From contig CAZVAQ010000068.1 of NCBI GenBank assembly GCA_964625145.1, forward strand, positions 1 to 17,954: DNA of 17,954 nucleotides, written 5' to 3'. The notes beneath the pieces were generated by a model. That model was given only the letters and a program-made list of their open reading frames with translations. It had not been told where the DNA came from and made no database searches. Source of the DNA: CAYTRP01 sp964625145 (lineage in GTDB: Bacteria; Sumerlaeota; Sumerlaeia; SLMS01; JAHLLQ01). The translations under genes were made by a program, and so were the position numbers. Within the stretch, counting starts at the first letter, position 1. Each line of letters starts with the position of its first letter. Positions 1-7,999 of the stretch are shown here, one piece after another.

Positions 1-697
1 CCAGATTCCGCCGCGTCAGCAACCACGCCAACGCCCCCCACATCGCCAGATTGGAAAGCACCAGCAGGATGATGTTGCTGAAGGCAAGCGACCGCCGCAC
101 GCGTTCCCAGAAACCGAGTGGCTCCACGCCAAACTGCCACCGGTTCGTGATGACCAGGATGACCACCGCCAAAACCACCCCCAACGACCACGCACCCCAA
201 CGCATCCACGGCGGAACCTTCTCCGGCAAGCGCGTAAAAAGCAGAAACAACACGCCAAATCCCACCAGCATCATGAACCACATGAAGTGCTGGTTGATGG
301 TCTCCTTGCCGGTGAAATGCCACGGCGTGATGTGATGCACGAGGATCGCAAAGAACCCGAGCGCAAACATCCGCCCGACCGCGCCCAAAATGAGTTTCCA
401 CACCGGCACACCCCGCGCAATCCTCCCCGTCAACGCCAACGGAATCGACGCTCCCATGCAAAAGATGAACGCCGGAAAGACCAGATCCACCCAGGTGAAC
501 CCGGGCACCGTCAGGTCATAGCCGCCCTTGGTGATGATATACTGCGCGTGATACATCCACTGCGGCAGGTGCATGTCGTCAAACGGGACAGCGCCTGAGA
601 TGGCCATCCCCATGATGGCGGCGCCGCGCAACGCATCCAGCGCCAAGGCCCTCGTCGGTCGGGGCCGTTGGTCGAATGCGGCTTGTGGCTCTGTCAT
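1..697 (-). CDS. DUF5009 / HGSNAT-like membrane acyltransferase homologue, N-terminal 232 residues (partial)
   Basis: Reading the minus strand from ATG at 697 gives 232 codons with no stop before the window edge, so the C-terminal part is missing. Near the N-terminus is ALDALRGAAIMGM, then LPQWMYHAQ (about residues 45-53) and PGFTWVDLVFPAFIFCMGAS (about 65-84). These are hallmarks of DUF5009, related to the catalytic domain of heparan-alpha-glucosaminide N-acetyltransferase. Several hydrophobic segments follow (ALGFFAILVHH, FMMLVGFGVLFLLF, WSLGVVLAVVILVI, SNIILLVLSNLAMWGALAWLL), so it is an inner-membrane multi-pass protein. By family analogy it may move acetyl groups across the membrane onto sugars, but the substrate is unknown. 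The start lies 4 nt after the ppc stop, so the two are probably cotranscribed. Family assignment is from motif recall and fairly secure; the function is inference. Confidence 0.82.
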   Translation of the reverse strand, partial: MTEPQAAFDQRPRPTRALALDALRGAAIMGMAISGAVPFDDMHLPQWMYHAQYIITKGGYDLTVPGFTWVDLVFPAFIFCMGASIPLALTGRIARGVPVWKLILGAVGRMFALGFFAILVHHITPWHFTGKETINQHFMWFMMLVGFGVLFLLFTRLPEKVPPWMRWGAWSLGVVLAVVILVITNRWQFGVEPLGFWERVRRSLAFSNIILLVLSNLAMWGALAWLLTRRNL

Positions 698-701
698 GGC
701 G

Positions 702-3419
702 TCACCCGGTTGTGCGCAACCCGCTGGCGATGGCGTTGATGGACAGCAACACCGTTGGGTGCAACTGCGCCTCGCGCCCCTCGTCTCCAGCTTCGCGCGC
801 CGCCCGCCACTCGCGCAGCAGGCGGATCTGGTGCTTGTGCAGCCGCCGAAGCCCCGCGTCCCTCAAGCGCAGCGTCTTGATCATGCGGGGGCGACGTTGA
901 TCGCGTGGCGCGTGAAACAAATCGTCAATCATCGCCTGGGTCAAGCGGTGCTCGTCCGTGATCGCCAAATACACGCGATTGCGCAAGTCGGTGTCCTCCA
1001 CCAACTGCGCATAATCACGCATCAACTCCAGGCTCGCCGACGCCAGGCTGGTCTCCGCGTTGTACAGGACATACCGCAGGAACGACCACTTCGTCCCCTT
1101 CTCCGCCAGAAGCCTGAACCCTTCCGGATCCTGGTCTCGCAATCGTGCCAGGCCGCTCCCCAACCCATACCAACCGGGCAGATAATACCGCGCCTGGTTC
1201 CAACTGAACACCCACGGAATCGCGCGCAGATCCTCCATCGACCTCTGTCCCGTGCGCCGCGCCGGGCGCGATCCGATGGTGCTCGTCTCCAGCGCATCGA
1301 TGGGCGTGGCCTGCTCCCAAAACTCGATGAACCGCTCGCTGCGCAGGATCGCCTCGTACGCCTCCTGTGACAGCAATGCCAGCGACTCCATCACCTCCGC
1401 GAATTCCTCCTCGCCGTTCCCTTTCCCCGCACGATGCTTCAACGTCGTGGCGGTCACGCCCGCTTGCAGGAGTTCGAGGTTGTACGTTGCCGTGATCTGG
1501 TTCGCGTACTTCTGGGCAATCGTCTCACCCTGTTCAGTGAGGCGGAACAGCCCGCCCAGCGAACCCTTTGGCATGGCATCCAGGAAACGGTGGGTCGGCC
1601 CCGCGCCGCGCGAAGTCGTCCCACCACGGCCGTGAAAGATCATCACCTCCACGCCCGCTTGGCGTCCCGCTTCCGCCAGGGCCTTCTGCGCCTGGTGAAT
1701 GCGCCACTGCGCCGACAAAATGCCGCCATCCTTGTTGCTGTCGCTGTAGCCAACCATCACCTGCTGGATGCGCCGGCCGCCCCGATGACCCAACGTGCGC
1801 CGCGTGACAGGATGTTCGACAAACCGGCGAAGAATCTCCGGCGACCGCGCGAGGTCATCCACCGTCTCGAACAACGGCACCACCGGCAGCGCACACACCA
1901 ATCCGTCGTCATCATGCCACGCCAAGCCAACCTCGCGCGCCAACAGATACACCATCAGCAAATCCGACATGCTGCGCGTCATGCTGATGATCAGCGAACC
2001 AAGCCCCTCGCCATCCGTGCGGTCGATGTGTTCGGCCAGCACGCGATAGCAGCCGAGCACCGATTCGGCCTCCGCACCCAACTTCGCGCGGCTGGGGACA
2101 AACGGCCGCGGCGAAGCCAGCTCCCGCTCCAGAAAAGCCAGCCGCTTCTCCTCCGGCCATCCGGCGAAATCCGTGTCTTCGAAACCCGCGGCAGCGAGCA
2201 ACTGCCCCAGCGCCCGATCATGAAACGCGCTGTTCTGGCGAACATCAAGTGACGCCAACTGGAAACCAAAGACGCGCACCAACCGCTCAACCGGCGCCAC
2301 ATCCGACGCTGCCAACCGATCCGCGCCGATGGCGTTAAGCGACTCGCGCAACACCACCAGATCCGCCGCCAGCTCTCCTCCATTGCGGTACCCGTTCGAT
2401 CCCGAAAAAGCGCGATTGATGCCGATGATCAACAACTCCGCAAACCGGTTCCAAGGCTCACGCGTTGGCCCGGCAGCAACGCCCCAGCGATGTGCCAACC
2501 GGTCAATGCCTTCCAACAAGATCGCCGGCGGCTCCTGATGTTCATCGGTCAAACTCAGGCGCTCTGCCATCTGCACCAGATGTTCCCGCAGCATCGTCAA
2601 ACCCGCCGTGCGCATCCGCTGCAGCGTTTCCCGCGTAACCTCCGGCGTGACCAACGGGTGGCCATCCCGATCGCCGCCGACCCAACTGCCAAATGACAAC
2701 GGGGGCATCTTCTCCGGCGAATCGATCAGCGCCGGATCCAACCCGGCCCGTTTCCATGCCTGACGCAAACGTGCATCCAATCGCGCCAAAACCGTCGGGA
2801 AGACAGTGCCGAGATAATAGAGAAGATTGTCGCGCTCGGACTCTACAGTCGGCTTCTCCAGATATATCTCACCCGTTCGCCACAAGCGCTCCAGCGCCGT
2901 GCGAATCTGCGCGTGAATGTCCTCGCGCTCCGCCGGCGTCCACATCGTATTCTCCAGCGCCACCAGCATCAGGTACAACGCGCGATGAATGCGTAGCACC
3001 GTCGGACGTTTCGATTCCGTGGGGTGAGCGGTCAGCACCGGCTCGACCGCAATGTCGCGCAGCGCCCCGGCGATCTGTTCGCCGCTGATGCCGCACTCGC
3101 GAAGCTGCGCCAGACTGTGCGCCCACAACCCCGGCTCCCGCTCGGGCCCCTGCTGCGTTTCCTGAATACGCCGAATCTGCGCGGCGGCGTTCTCTTCCAC
3201 CAGGTTCAACAGTTGAAACGCACAAGACAGCACCTGGATCTCGCGCCGAGGATCCACCGCCGGCCTGTCCCCCCCATTGCGAACGCGAACATGCGGCAAA
3301 CAAGCCGCCAAATCCCCCTCCCCCGTGGAGCGCAACACCTCCTCCAAGGAATCGAGCAGGAAGTCATAGTCGGCGTCGATCTTGTCGAAGACGCGCTGAA
3401 GGAGGTTTTCAGAAGGCAT
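702..3419 (-). CDS. ppc: Phosphoenolpyruvate carboxylase
   Basis: A full-length 905-residue protein, close to the usual 880-930. It carboxylates phosphoenolpyruvate with bicarbonate to oxaloacetate, refilling the TCA cycle in the cytoplasm. Visible family motifs, in order, are TAHPTE with the catalytic His (about 130-135), GSWVGGDRDGHP (about 244-255; many homologues have N in place of this H), FQLASLDVRQ (about 386-395), PLFETVDDL (about 514-522), GYSDSNKDGG (about 557-566), FHGRGGT (about 595-601), TEQGE (about 628-632) and the C-terminal NAIASGLRTTG that ends in the family's conserved TG. The ATG at 3419 is kept because the homologous N-terminal helix begins soon after it; no good Shine-Dalgarno is visible. 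It leads a probable two-gene unit with the DUF5009 gene and is divergent from leuB. Confidence 0.97.
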   Translation of the reverse strand: MPSENLLQRVFDKIDADYDFLLDSLEEVLRSTGEGDLAACLPHVRVRNGGDRPAVDPRREIQVLSCAFQLLNLVEENAAAQIRRIQETQQGPEREPGLWAHSLAQLRECGISGEQIAGALRDIAVEPVLTAHPTESKRPTVLRIHRALYLMLVALENTMWTPAEREDIHAQIRTALERLWRTGEIYLEKPTVESERDNLLYYLGTVFPTVLARLDARLRQAWKRAGLDPALIDSPEKMPPLSFGSWVGGDRDGHPLVTPEVTRETLQRMRTAGLTMLREHLVQMAERLSLTDEHQEPPAILLEGIDRLAHRWGVAAGPTREPWNRFAELLIIGINRAFSGSNGYRNGGELAADLVVLRESLNAIGADRLAASDVAPVERLVRVFGFQLASLDVRQNSAFHDRALGQLLAAAGFEDTDFAGWPEEKRLAFLERELASPRPFVPSRAKLGAEAESVLGCYRVLAEHIDRTDGEGLGSLIISMTRSMSDLLMVYLLAREVGLAWHDDDGLVCALPVVPLFETVDDLARSPEILRRFVEHPVTRRTLGHRGGRRIQQVMVGYSDSNKDGGILSAQWRIHQAQKALAEAGRQAGVEVMIFHGRGGTTSRGAGPTHRFLDAMPKGSLGGLFRLTEQGETIAQKYANQITATYNLELLQAGVTATTLKHRAGKGNGEEEFAEVMESLALLSQEAYEAILRSERFIEFWEQATPIDALETSTIGSRPARRTGQRSMEDLRAIPWVFSWNQARYYLPGWYGLGSGLARLRDQDPEGFRLLAEKGTKWSFLRYVLYNAETSLASASLELMRDYAQLVEDTDLRNRVYLAITDEHRLTQAMIDDLFHAPRDQRRPRMIKTLRLRDAGLRRLHKHQIRLLREWRAAREAGDEGREAQLHPTVLLSINAIASGLRTTG

Positions 3420-3720
3420 GTAAGAAGGTTATCAACGAAGAAGAATCAACCTGGGGCAGGGCGCAAACTCACCCAAGGCCCCCAACGATCCCCTCGCCCC
3501 TATGACGTGGCAACCCGGAACCAATCCGCACCGATCCAACCCCCGCCCCCCGCCTCTCCGGGAAATCTTTTCCCTCATTCCCTTCTCCCTGCCGTCCCTG
3601 CTGCCTGCCCCGGCGCAGCCCCGCGAAGCCGGATCCCTCCCCCACCTTGGGCTTGCCCGCCGAGCCCCGCCTTCGCACGGTCCGGGCCCCAAACCCGCCC
3701 CGCTAGGAGCCACAAAACCC
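3420..3720. promoter_or_regulatory. Divergent ppc/leuB intergenic region with a C-rich leuB leader
   Basis: This 301-bp gap holds the control regions of ppc (left) and leuB (right). On the plus strand, 3525-3720 is strikingly rich in C and poor in G: in 3541-3600 I count 32 C and 8 G. That is the composition expected of a Rho-utilisation type leader, although Rho involvement is inference. I found no convincing -35/-10 pair and no T-box or other riboswitch that I recognise. The frame of leuB is open back to an ATG at 3502, but the conceptual peptide is proline-rich and unlike the enzyme family, so I treat it as noncoding. A Shine-Dalgarno AGGAG lies at 3705-3709, 11 nt before the leuB ATG. Confidence 0.5.
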
Positions 3721-4785
3721 ATGGCAAAATCCCACAAGGTCGCCGTCATCCACGGCGACGGCACCGGTCCCGAAGTCATGCGCGAAGGCCTGAAGGTCCT
3801 GCAAGCCGCCAGCGCCAAGTTCGGCTTCAAGATCGACCGCACCGACTATGACCTGGGCGGAGAGCGCTATCTGCGCACCGGCGAGGTGCTCCCCGATTCA
3901 GTCCTCGAAGAACTCAAGGGCCAGGACGCCATCTTCCTGTCCGCCATCGGCCATCCGGACGTAAAGCCCGGCATCCTCGAGAAGGGCATCCTGCTGCGCC
4001 TGCGCTTCGAACTGGACCAATACATTAACCTGCGCCCGTGCAAGCTCGCCCCCGGAGTCAAGACCCCCTTGGCCGGTCGCGAAGCCAAGGACATCGACTT
4101 CATCGTCGTGCGTGAAAACACCGAAGGCCTCTATGCCGGCGCGGGAGGTTTTCTCAAGCGCGGCACGCCCGACGAAGTCGCCATCCAGGAATCCATCAAC
4201 ACCCGCAAGGGCGTCGACCGCTGCCTGCGCTACGCCTTCGAACTGGCGCGCACGCGGCCGCGCAAGCAACTCCATCTGGTCGGCAAGACCAACGTCCTCA
4301 CCTTCGCGTTCGAATTGTGGGAGCGCGCCTTTGAGGAAATGGGCGCCCAGTATCCCGACGTGAAGCGCGCCTATCACCACGTCGACGCCTGCTCCATGTT
4401 CCTCGTGAACTCGCCGCAGATCTATGATGTCATCGTCACCGACAACATGTTCGGCGACATCATCACCGACATCGGCGCCATCATCCAGGGCGGCCTCGGC
4501 ATTGCTGCATCCGGAAACCTGAACCCCGAGAAGGGCGGCGTCTCCATGTTCGAACCGGTCGGCGGTTCCGCGCCGCAGTTCACCGGCCAGAACACGATCA
4601 ACCCGCTGGCCTGCATCGCCGCGGCCGGGATGATGCTCGATCACCTCGGTGAGAAGGCCGCCGCGCGCGCCATCGAAAGCGCCGTCTCCAAGGTCGCCGG
4701 CGAACTGCCAGGCCTCGGCGTTGGTGAAATGGGGATGGGAACCGACGCCGTGGGCGACCGCGTCGCCGCACTCGTCGCCGGCTGA
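3721..4785 (+). CDS. leuB: 3-isopropylmalate dehydrogenase (isocitrate/isopropylmalate dehydrogenase family)
   Basis: A 354-residue cytoplasmic NAD-dependent beta-decarboxylating dehydrogenase, probably the third step of leucine synthesis. The start at 3721 gives MAKSHKVAVIHGDGTGPEVM, which matches the family N-terminus exactly; AGGAG lies 11 nt upstream. Further motifs are LLRLRFELDQYINLRP (substrate arginines, as in actinobacterial-type LeuB), VVRENTEGLYAGAGG, GKTNVL, HVDA and the family signature NMFGDIITDIGAIIQGG with the metal-binding aspartates. The nucleotide loop reads EPVGGSAPQFTGQN where most LeuB have EPVHGSAPDIAG. Alternatives within the family are NAD isocitrate, homoisocitrate or tartrate dehydrogenase. 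The Leu-type motifs and leuA in the same window favour LeuB. It converges on the deacetylase gene with a single base between the stop codons. Confidence 0.87.
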   Translation: MAKSHKVAVIHGDGTGPEVMREGLKVLQAASAKFGFKIDRTDYDLGGERYLRTGEVLPDSVLEELKGQDAIFLSAIGHPDVKPGILEKGILLRLRFELDQYINLRPCKLAPGVKTPLAGREAKDIDFIVVRENTEGLYAGAGGFLKRGTPDEVAIQESINTRKGVDRCLRYAFELARTRPRKQLHLVGKTNVLTFAFELWERAFEEMGAQYPDVKRAYHHVDACSMFLVNSPQIYDVIVTDNMFGDIITDIGAIIQGGLGIAASGNLNPEKGGVSMFEPVGGSAPQFTGQNTINPLACIAAAGMMLDHLGEKAAARAIESAVSKVAGELPGLGVGEMGMGTDAVGDRVAALVAG

Positions 4786-4786
4786 T

Positions 4787-6175
4787 TCACGCCAGCGCGT
4801 CTTCCGCGCCATTCTCGCGCGCCCACTGAACCAGCTCCCATGGAACTTCCGGCCAGGGAGCTGGCCACAGTGGGCCGCTCAGATTGTGCGGATGCCACAA
4901 GACAACCGCCACGCCACCGACCGCCTTCACCCGCGACATCAGGCGAATGCCCGTAAGCAGGGCAACCTCCGCACTGTAGCCGCGGTGAAACCGCAACGTC
5001 ACATCCATCATGTGCAGCGGCCGAAGTGTAATCCCACTTTCGGTTTCGACCGGGTGCGCTGTGCCAAGACGAAAGCCCTCCCGGGATGAATAACCAATGG
5101 ACCAATCCTCCCGGAAGCCTGCCGGAATCAGGCAACGGCTTTCCTCCTCCGGGGTACGCGTCCGCAGATAGTGCGCGCGGTAGCAATCTGCCGGCCCTCC
5201 CACCACTGCCGCCAAACGCTCGCGCTGCATCCTCAAGAACGGCGCGCCATGATCGGCTGTGACATAGCTGCCGTGCACACCCACATGATGCCCCCGCGCG
5301 CGCACTCGCCGCAGTGCGCGGATTAGATCCGGCCTATGGTTCAGCTCGTAATCATCCCACCGCGACCGATGCAATGATTGCGCAAAGAACAACCCGTGCA
5401 GATTGTTGTCCTCAAACCGATCCGCGATTGCATCGAAGTCCAACGCCGGATCCGCCTTGGGACGCACACGTCCGGCGATGCTCCCGGCGATGCTGCGCGC
5501 GGCGGCCATGGGGCCGCCTGATCGGAGCGACCGCAGCGCCAAGCGCGGCATCTCGCGAACGCGGTGCCCGGCAAAGTCGATGTCAAACGTGAGAGCAACA
5601 CCCCACTTCGGAATTGCACTGGTTGCAGGTATTCCAAGCACGCGCGCGACAATTGCCCCCAAGCCACGAGCCAGCAAATCAACCAGCGGAATGTCGAGCC
5701 AAGGAGCCAGCAGGGAACTCTCCGACTGCCAGCGGCCATGTTCGTCGCGCTGCGGAGAAAGGAGCTCCTCACGACGAGTAAGCAGACCATACAGGATGCC
5801 CGGCAAATCAAGGCTGCAGACAGCATTGCCCGATGCATCCAGGTGAAACAACGGCGCGACGACAGCTTCCGGATCGCTCAGGATCTCATCGGATCCGGGA
5901 AGCGTCGCGAGCAGTTCCTTCGCCGCAGCATGCCAAAGCGGATGATCGCTACCAAGCCGCTGATGCGGAATGACAACGCTGACATCACCCCCACCGCCTA
6001 GAACTATCTCCTCCCCTGCAGCACCACTCTCCACATGAACGTTGCCAATCCCCCACCGGCGGGTCAGCTCGCGAATCTCCCGCGAAAGCGCCTCATCGCC
6101 GGATCCGGGAACGCGGATCCCAATGGCGGGAAGAACATGCTGGTCGGAGACGGTTGAAGACATCGGTTCAGGCAT
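4787..6175 (-). CDS. Polysaccharide-deacetylase-family protein (DUF7033-like N-terminal region)
   Basis: About 462 residues. The C-terminal half carries a NodB/polysaccharide-deacetylase fold: GVALTFDIDF (about 192-201, with the paired aspartates of the TFDD-type motif), GHHVGVHGSY (about 296-304, His-x3-His metal motif), a YRAHYLR motif (about 332-338) and WHPHNL (about 427-432). The N-terminal 185 residues resemble the DUF7033 region found in front of such deacetylases in bacterial surface-polysaccharide contexts. Such enzymes remove acetyl groups from sugars, but the substrate here is unknown. No signal peptide is visible, so a cytoplasmic location is likely. Start choice is uncertain: GTG 6178, ATG 6175 and ATG 6163 are all in frame. 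The first two overlap the stop of the upstream TPR gene and suggest translational coupling. No promoter is visible between the two genes. Confidence 0.85.
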   Translation of the reverse strand: MPEPMSSTVSDQHVLPAIGIRVPGSGDEALSREIRELTRRWGIGNVHVESGAAGEEIVLGGGGDVSVVIPHQRLGSDHPLWHAAAKELLATLPGSDEILSDPEAVVAPLFHLDASGNAVCSLDLPGILYGLLTRREELLSPQRDEHGRWQSESSLLAPWLDIPLVDLLARGLGAIVARVLGIPATSAIPKWGVALTFDIDFAGHRVREMPRLALRSLRSGGPMAAARSIAGSIAGRVRPKADPALDFDAIADRFEDNNLHGLFFAQSLHRSRWDDYELNHRPDLIRALRRVRARGHHVGVHGSYVTADHGAPFLRMQRERLAAVVGGPADCYRAHYLRTRTPEEESRCLIPAGFREDWSIGYSSREGFRLGTAHPVETESGITLRPLHMMDVTLRFHRGYSAEVALLTGIRLMSRVKAVGGVAVVLWHPHNLSGPLWPAPWPEVPWELVQWARENGAEDALA

Positions 6176-6491
6176 CACCCAACTTCTTCAAGAATACCTT
6201 CATCTCCTTGCCGGCTTGGAGGTCGCCGGTGGCCTCCGACACACCAATCCCAACCTCATACACTTCCCGCGCACGGGCTGTATTGCCGGCATCCCGGTGC
6301 GCGTCGCCCAGAAATCGATAGGCCGCCGTATAGTCGGGATTGAGCTGGATCGTCTTCTCCAAATACTCCGCAGCCTCGGCAAAGCGGCCGACTTCCATGA
6401 GCTCACGCCCCAGCAGGAAATGGGTCAGGGCATCGCTGGCGTCGGCCTCGACAAGGGCCCGCAGCCGCTCGATTTTCTCCTGATGATCCAT
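6168..6491 (-). CDS. Small tetratricopeptide repeat protein
   Basis: A 107-residue soluble protein made almost entirely of TPR helices. About residues 20-53 read as one repeat (THFLLGRELMEVGRFAEAAEY then LEKTIQLNPD) and about 54-87 as a second (YTAAYRFLGDAHRDAGNTA then REVYEVGIGVSEATGD), with the capping helix LQAGKEMKVFLKKLG at the end. The spaced G, A, Y and P positions are typical of the 34-residue TPR consensus. TPRs act as protein-protein interaction scaffolds; no enzymatic motif or signal peptide is present. Its stop overlaps or abuts the start of the deacetylase gene, so the two are probably cotranscribed, but a functional link is only inferred. An inverted repeat covers its start codon. 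Confidence 0.85.
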   Translation of the reverse strand: MDHQEKIERLRALVEADASDALTHFLLGRELMEVGRFAEAAEYLEKTIQLNPDYTAAYRFLGDAHRDAGNTARAREVYEVGIGVSEATGDLQAGKEMKVFLKKLGDA

Positions 6492-6498
6492 CGATCAT
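6483..6498. repeat. Short inverted repeat over the TPR start codon
   Basis: ATGATC at 6483-6488 and GATCAT at 6493-6498 are perfect 6-bp inverted arms around CATC. The minus-strand ATG of the TPR gene (6491-6489) lies in the central loop. It could be an operator half-site pair or a small start-codon hairpin; the arms are short, so chance is quite possible. Confidence 0.25.
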
Positions 6499-6618
6499 GC
6501 ATCCTGGGGGGCTGGAATGTGCGGTTCCTGCACTTCACCCGGTTCTGTCAAAACCCCGACAATGTTGTGCAATTGGGCTGGACAGCGTACCGCGCAACCT
6601 TCCATTCGACTGGTAACG

Positions 6619-7143
6619 GTGTTGAAAACCTGTGTCGAGAGCATTCCACGACCGTTGAGCGAGCCGGCCTTTGTCCACCATCAAGCGGGCACGATCCCTT
6701 TCCGGATTCATCCGGTGAAGGGGCTTGAGTATCTGCTGATAACGAATCGCTCCGGCACCAAGTGGGTCTTCCCCAAGGGACACATCGAAATCGGGACCAC
6801 CGCCGCCCATCAAGCGAGCGTGGAGGCCTACGAAGAAGCCGGTGTTCTGGGCAAGCTGCTGCTCCCCTCGGCGGGAGTCTTTGACTACAGGAAGGGCAAT
6901 GCCACCTACCGCGTGACTGTTTTTCTCCTGCATGTGGAGCGCGAGGTGGATCATTGGCCCGAGGCGTCGACGCGTCGTCGCTCCTGGAAGAGCTTCGCCG
7001 ACGCGCTCCTCCTCCACGGCCGTGACGAAGCCCAGCAGGTCTTCTCTATCGCGCTGCGCTCCATCGAGGAGCGCTTCACGGAACTGGCCGACAGTGACTT
7101 GCAGGCACAGGACCCGTCCATCTGGTGGCGCGCAGCGAGTTGA
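6619..7143 (+). CDS. Nudix hydrolase with a degenerate Nudix box
   Basis: About 174 residues from GTG 6619. The core reads AGTIPFRI (about 23-30), KWVFPKGHIEIG (48-59) and a 23-residue Nudix box at 54-76 with the catalytic glutamates E69, E72 and E73 (VEAYEEAGV). The box departs from Gx5Ex7REUxEExGU: the first Glu is Thr60 and the Arg is Val68. The PKGH...EAYEEAG form resembles diphosphoinositol-polyphosphate/diadenosine-polyphosphate type Nudix enzymes. That suggests hydrolysis of a nucleoside diphosphate linked to some group, with the true substrate unknown. The start is uncertain: ATG 6517 and ATG 6562 are also in frame, but the earlier sequence is not Nudix-like and would leave little promoter room beside the divergent TPR gene. 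It converges on the lipoprotein gene 33 bp away. Confidence 0.82.
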   Translation: MLKTCVESIPRPLSEPAFVHHQAGTIPFRIHPVKGLEYLLITNRSGTKWVFPKGHIEIGTTAAHQASVEAYEEAGVLGKLLLPSAGVFDYRKGNATYRVTVFLLHVEREVDHWPEASTRRRSWKSFADALLLHGRDEAQQVFSIALRSIEERFTELADSDLQAQDPSIWWRAAS

Positions 7144-7176
7144 CGCCCGCTTTCCACTTTAAGAGCTTGGGCTAAA

Positions 7177-7902
7177 TTACGACGACCGCCTCGGCCGCGT
7201 CTGCACCGGGGTGGATCCTGATGTGGCGGAATCCCCCGTGGCCGGTCGCGCGCGATCGGGCACCCCCAGTGGCTTGTCCGTCACCGGAATGATCCCCGCG
7301 TCCAACTTGATCGCGGAGATGTCATGCTCCAACCGGCGCATGGTCGTGTGAAGCTGCGTCTGGGCGTGCTGCCAATACTCCTGGCTCTGCTCCTGCCACT
7401 GCGGCGCGCGTTCCTTCATGTCCTTGAGCTGGGCCTCCATCCGCCGCAGGGCGTCCTGCGTGCTGCGACGCGCCAGATCCCCCAACCCGTCCACTTCAGC
7501 GCGTAGCTCCTCCAACCGCGGCTCCATGGCGGTCAGCGCTGCCTGTACCTTGGCCTGCGCGTCCTCCGCCGAACTGGCCACGGCCTTGATCGCATCTTCC
7601 AGTGCGACGGCCGCTTGCTCGCCAATCTGCTCCCGCACTTCGGGGCCGCCGGTGGCCTCATTCACGACCTCGGTGACTTCCTCCGCGACTTGGGCGGCGA
7701 CCTCAGCGGTGGCTTGGACTGCCTGCTCCGTGGCCAAAGTCACCTGCGCGGCAGCCTGCTCCACGCGAGATGGTTGCGCTGCGCGCTCGACCTGAATCTT
7801 TGGGCTCTCTTCGGAGTTGGAACATGCCGAAAGCACCAATGCGGTGGCGAGCAGCCCACCCGCAATGATACCTGAATTGCCGCCAATGGACTGAACAGAC
7901 AT
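7177..7902 (-). CDS. Predicted coiled-coil lipoprotein
   Basis: A 241-residue protein with a lipoprotein signal peptide: a hydrophobic run (IIAGGLLATALVL) and lipobox LSAC with the acylated Cys at 27. After SNSEESP, residues about 35-205 are almost continuous amphipathic helix rich in Ala, Glu and Gln (for example AAEVAAQVAEEVTEVV, then LEELRAEVDGL and MEAQLKDMKE), apolipoprotein- or coiled-coil-like. The last 35 residues are a low-complexity tail rich in Pro, Arg, Ser and Thr. It is likely anchored in a membrane and exposed to the periplasm. I recognise no named family, so a structural or envelope role is only a guess. A Shine-Dalgarno GAGG (plus-strand cctc at 7910-7913) lies 7 nt from the ATG and supports the start. 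It is divergent from queF and convergent with the Nudix gene. Confidence 0.8.
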   Translation of the reverse strand: MSVQSIGGNSGIIAGGLLATALVLSACSNSEESPKIQVERAAQPSRVEQAAAQVTLATEQAVQATAEVAAQVAEEVTEVVNEATGGPEVREQIGEQAAVALEDAIKAVASSAEDAQAKVQAALTAMEPRLEELRAEVDGLGDLARRSTQDALRRMEAQLKDMKERAPQWQEQSQEYWQHAQTQLHTTMRRLEHDISAIKLDAGIIPVTDKPLGVPDRARPATGDSATSGSTPVQTRPRRSS

Positions 7903-7999
7903 GACTTAACCTCGTTCCATTCGAGAGTTTTCCTGATAGTTCACCCCGCGCGCCACCCCATCCAACGGACATTCGCCAGCTTCTGCGGGTTTGGCCCTC

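Noticed and set aside
573..1370. 265-codon plus-strand frame opposite ppc
   Set aside because: Shadow of ppc; Arg/Pro/Gln-rich product without recognisable motifs.
3428..3436. TTATCAACG as a DnaA box
   Set aside because: Two mismatches from TTATCCACA, single copy, no AT-rich region or other boxes around it.
3502..3720. 73-residue N-terminal extension of LeuB
   Set aside because: Proline-rich, unlike any family N-terminus, whereas the start at 3721 has AGGAG upstream and the canonical N-terminal sequence.
3898..4812. 304-codon open frame antisense to leuB
   Set aside because: Low-complexity product, fully opposite a well-supported enzyme gene.
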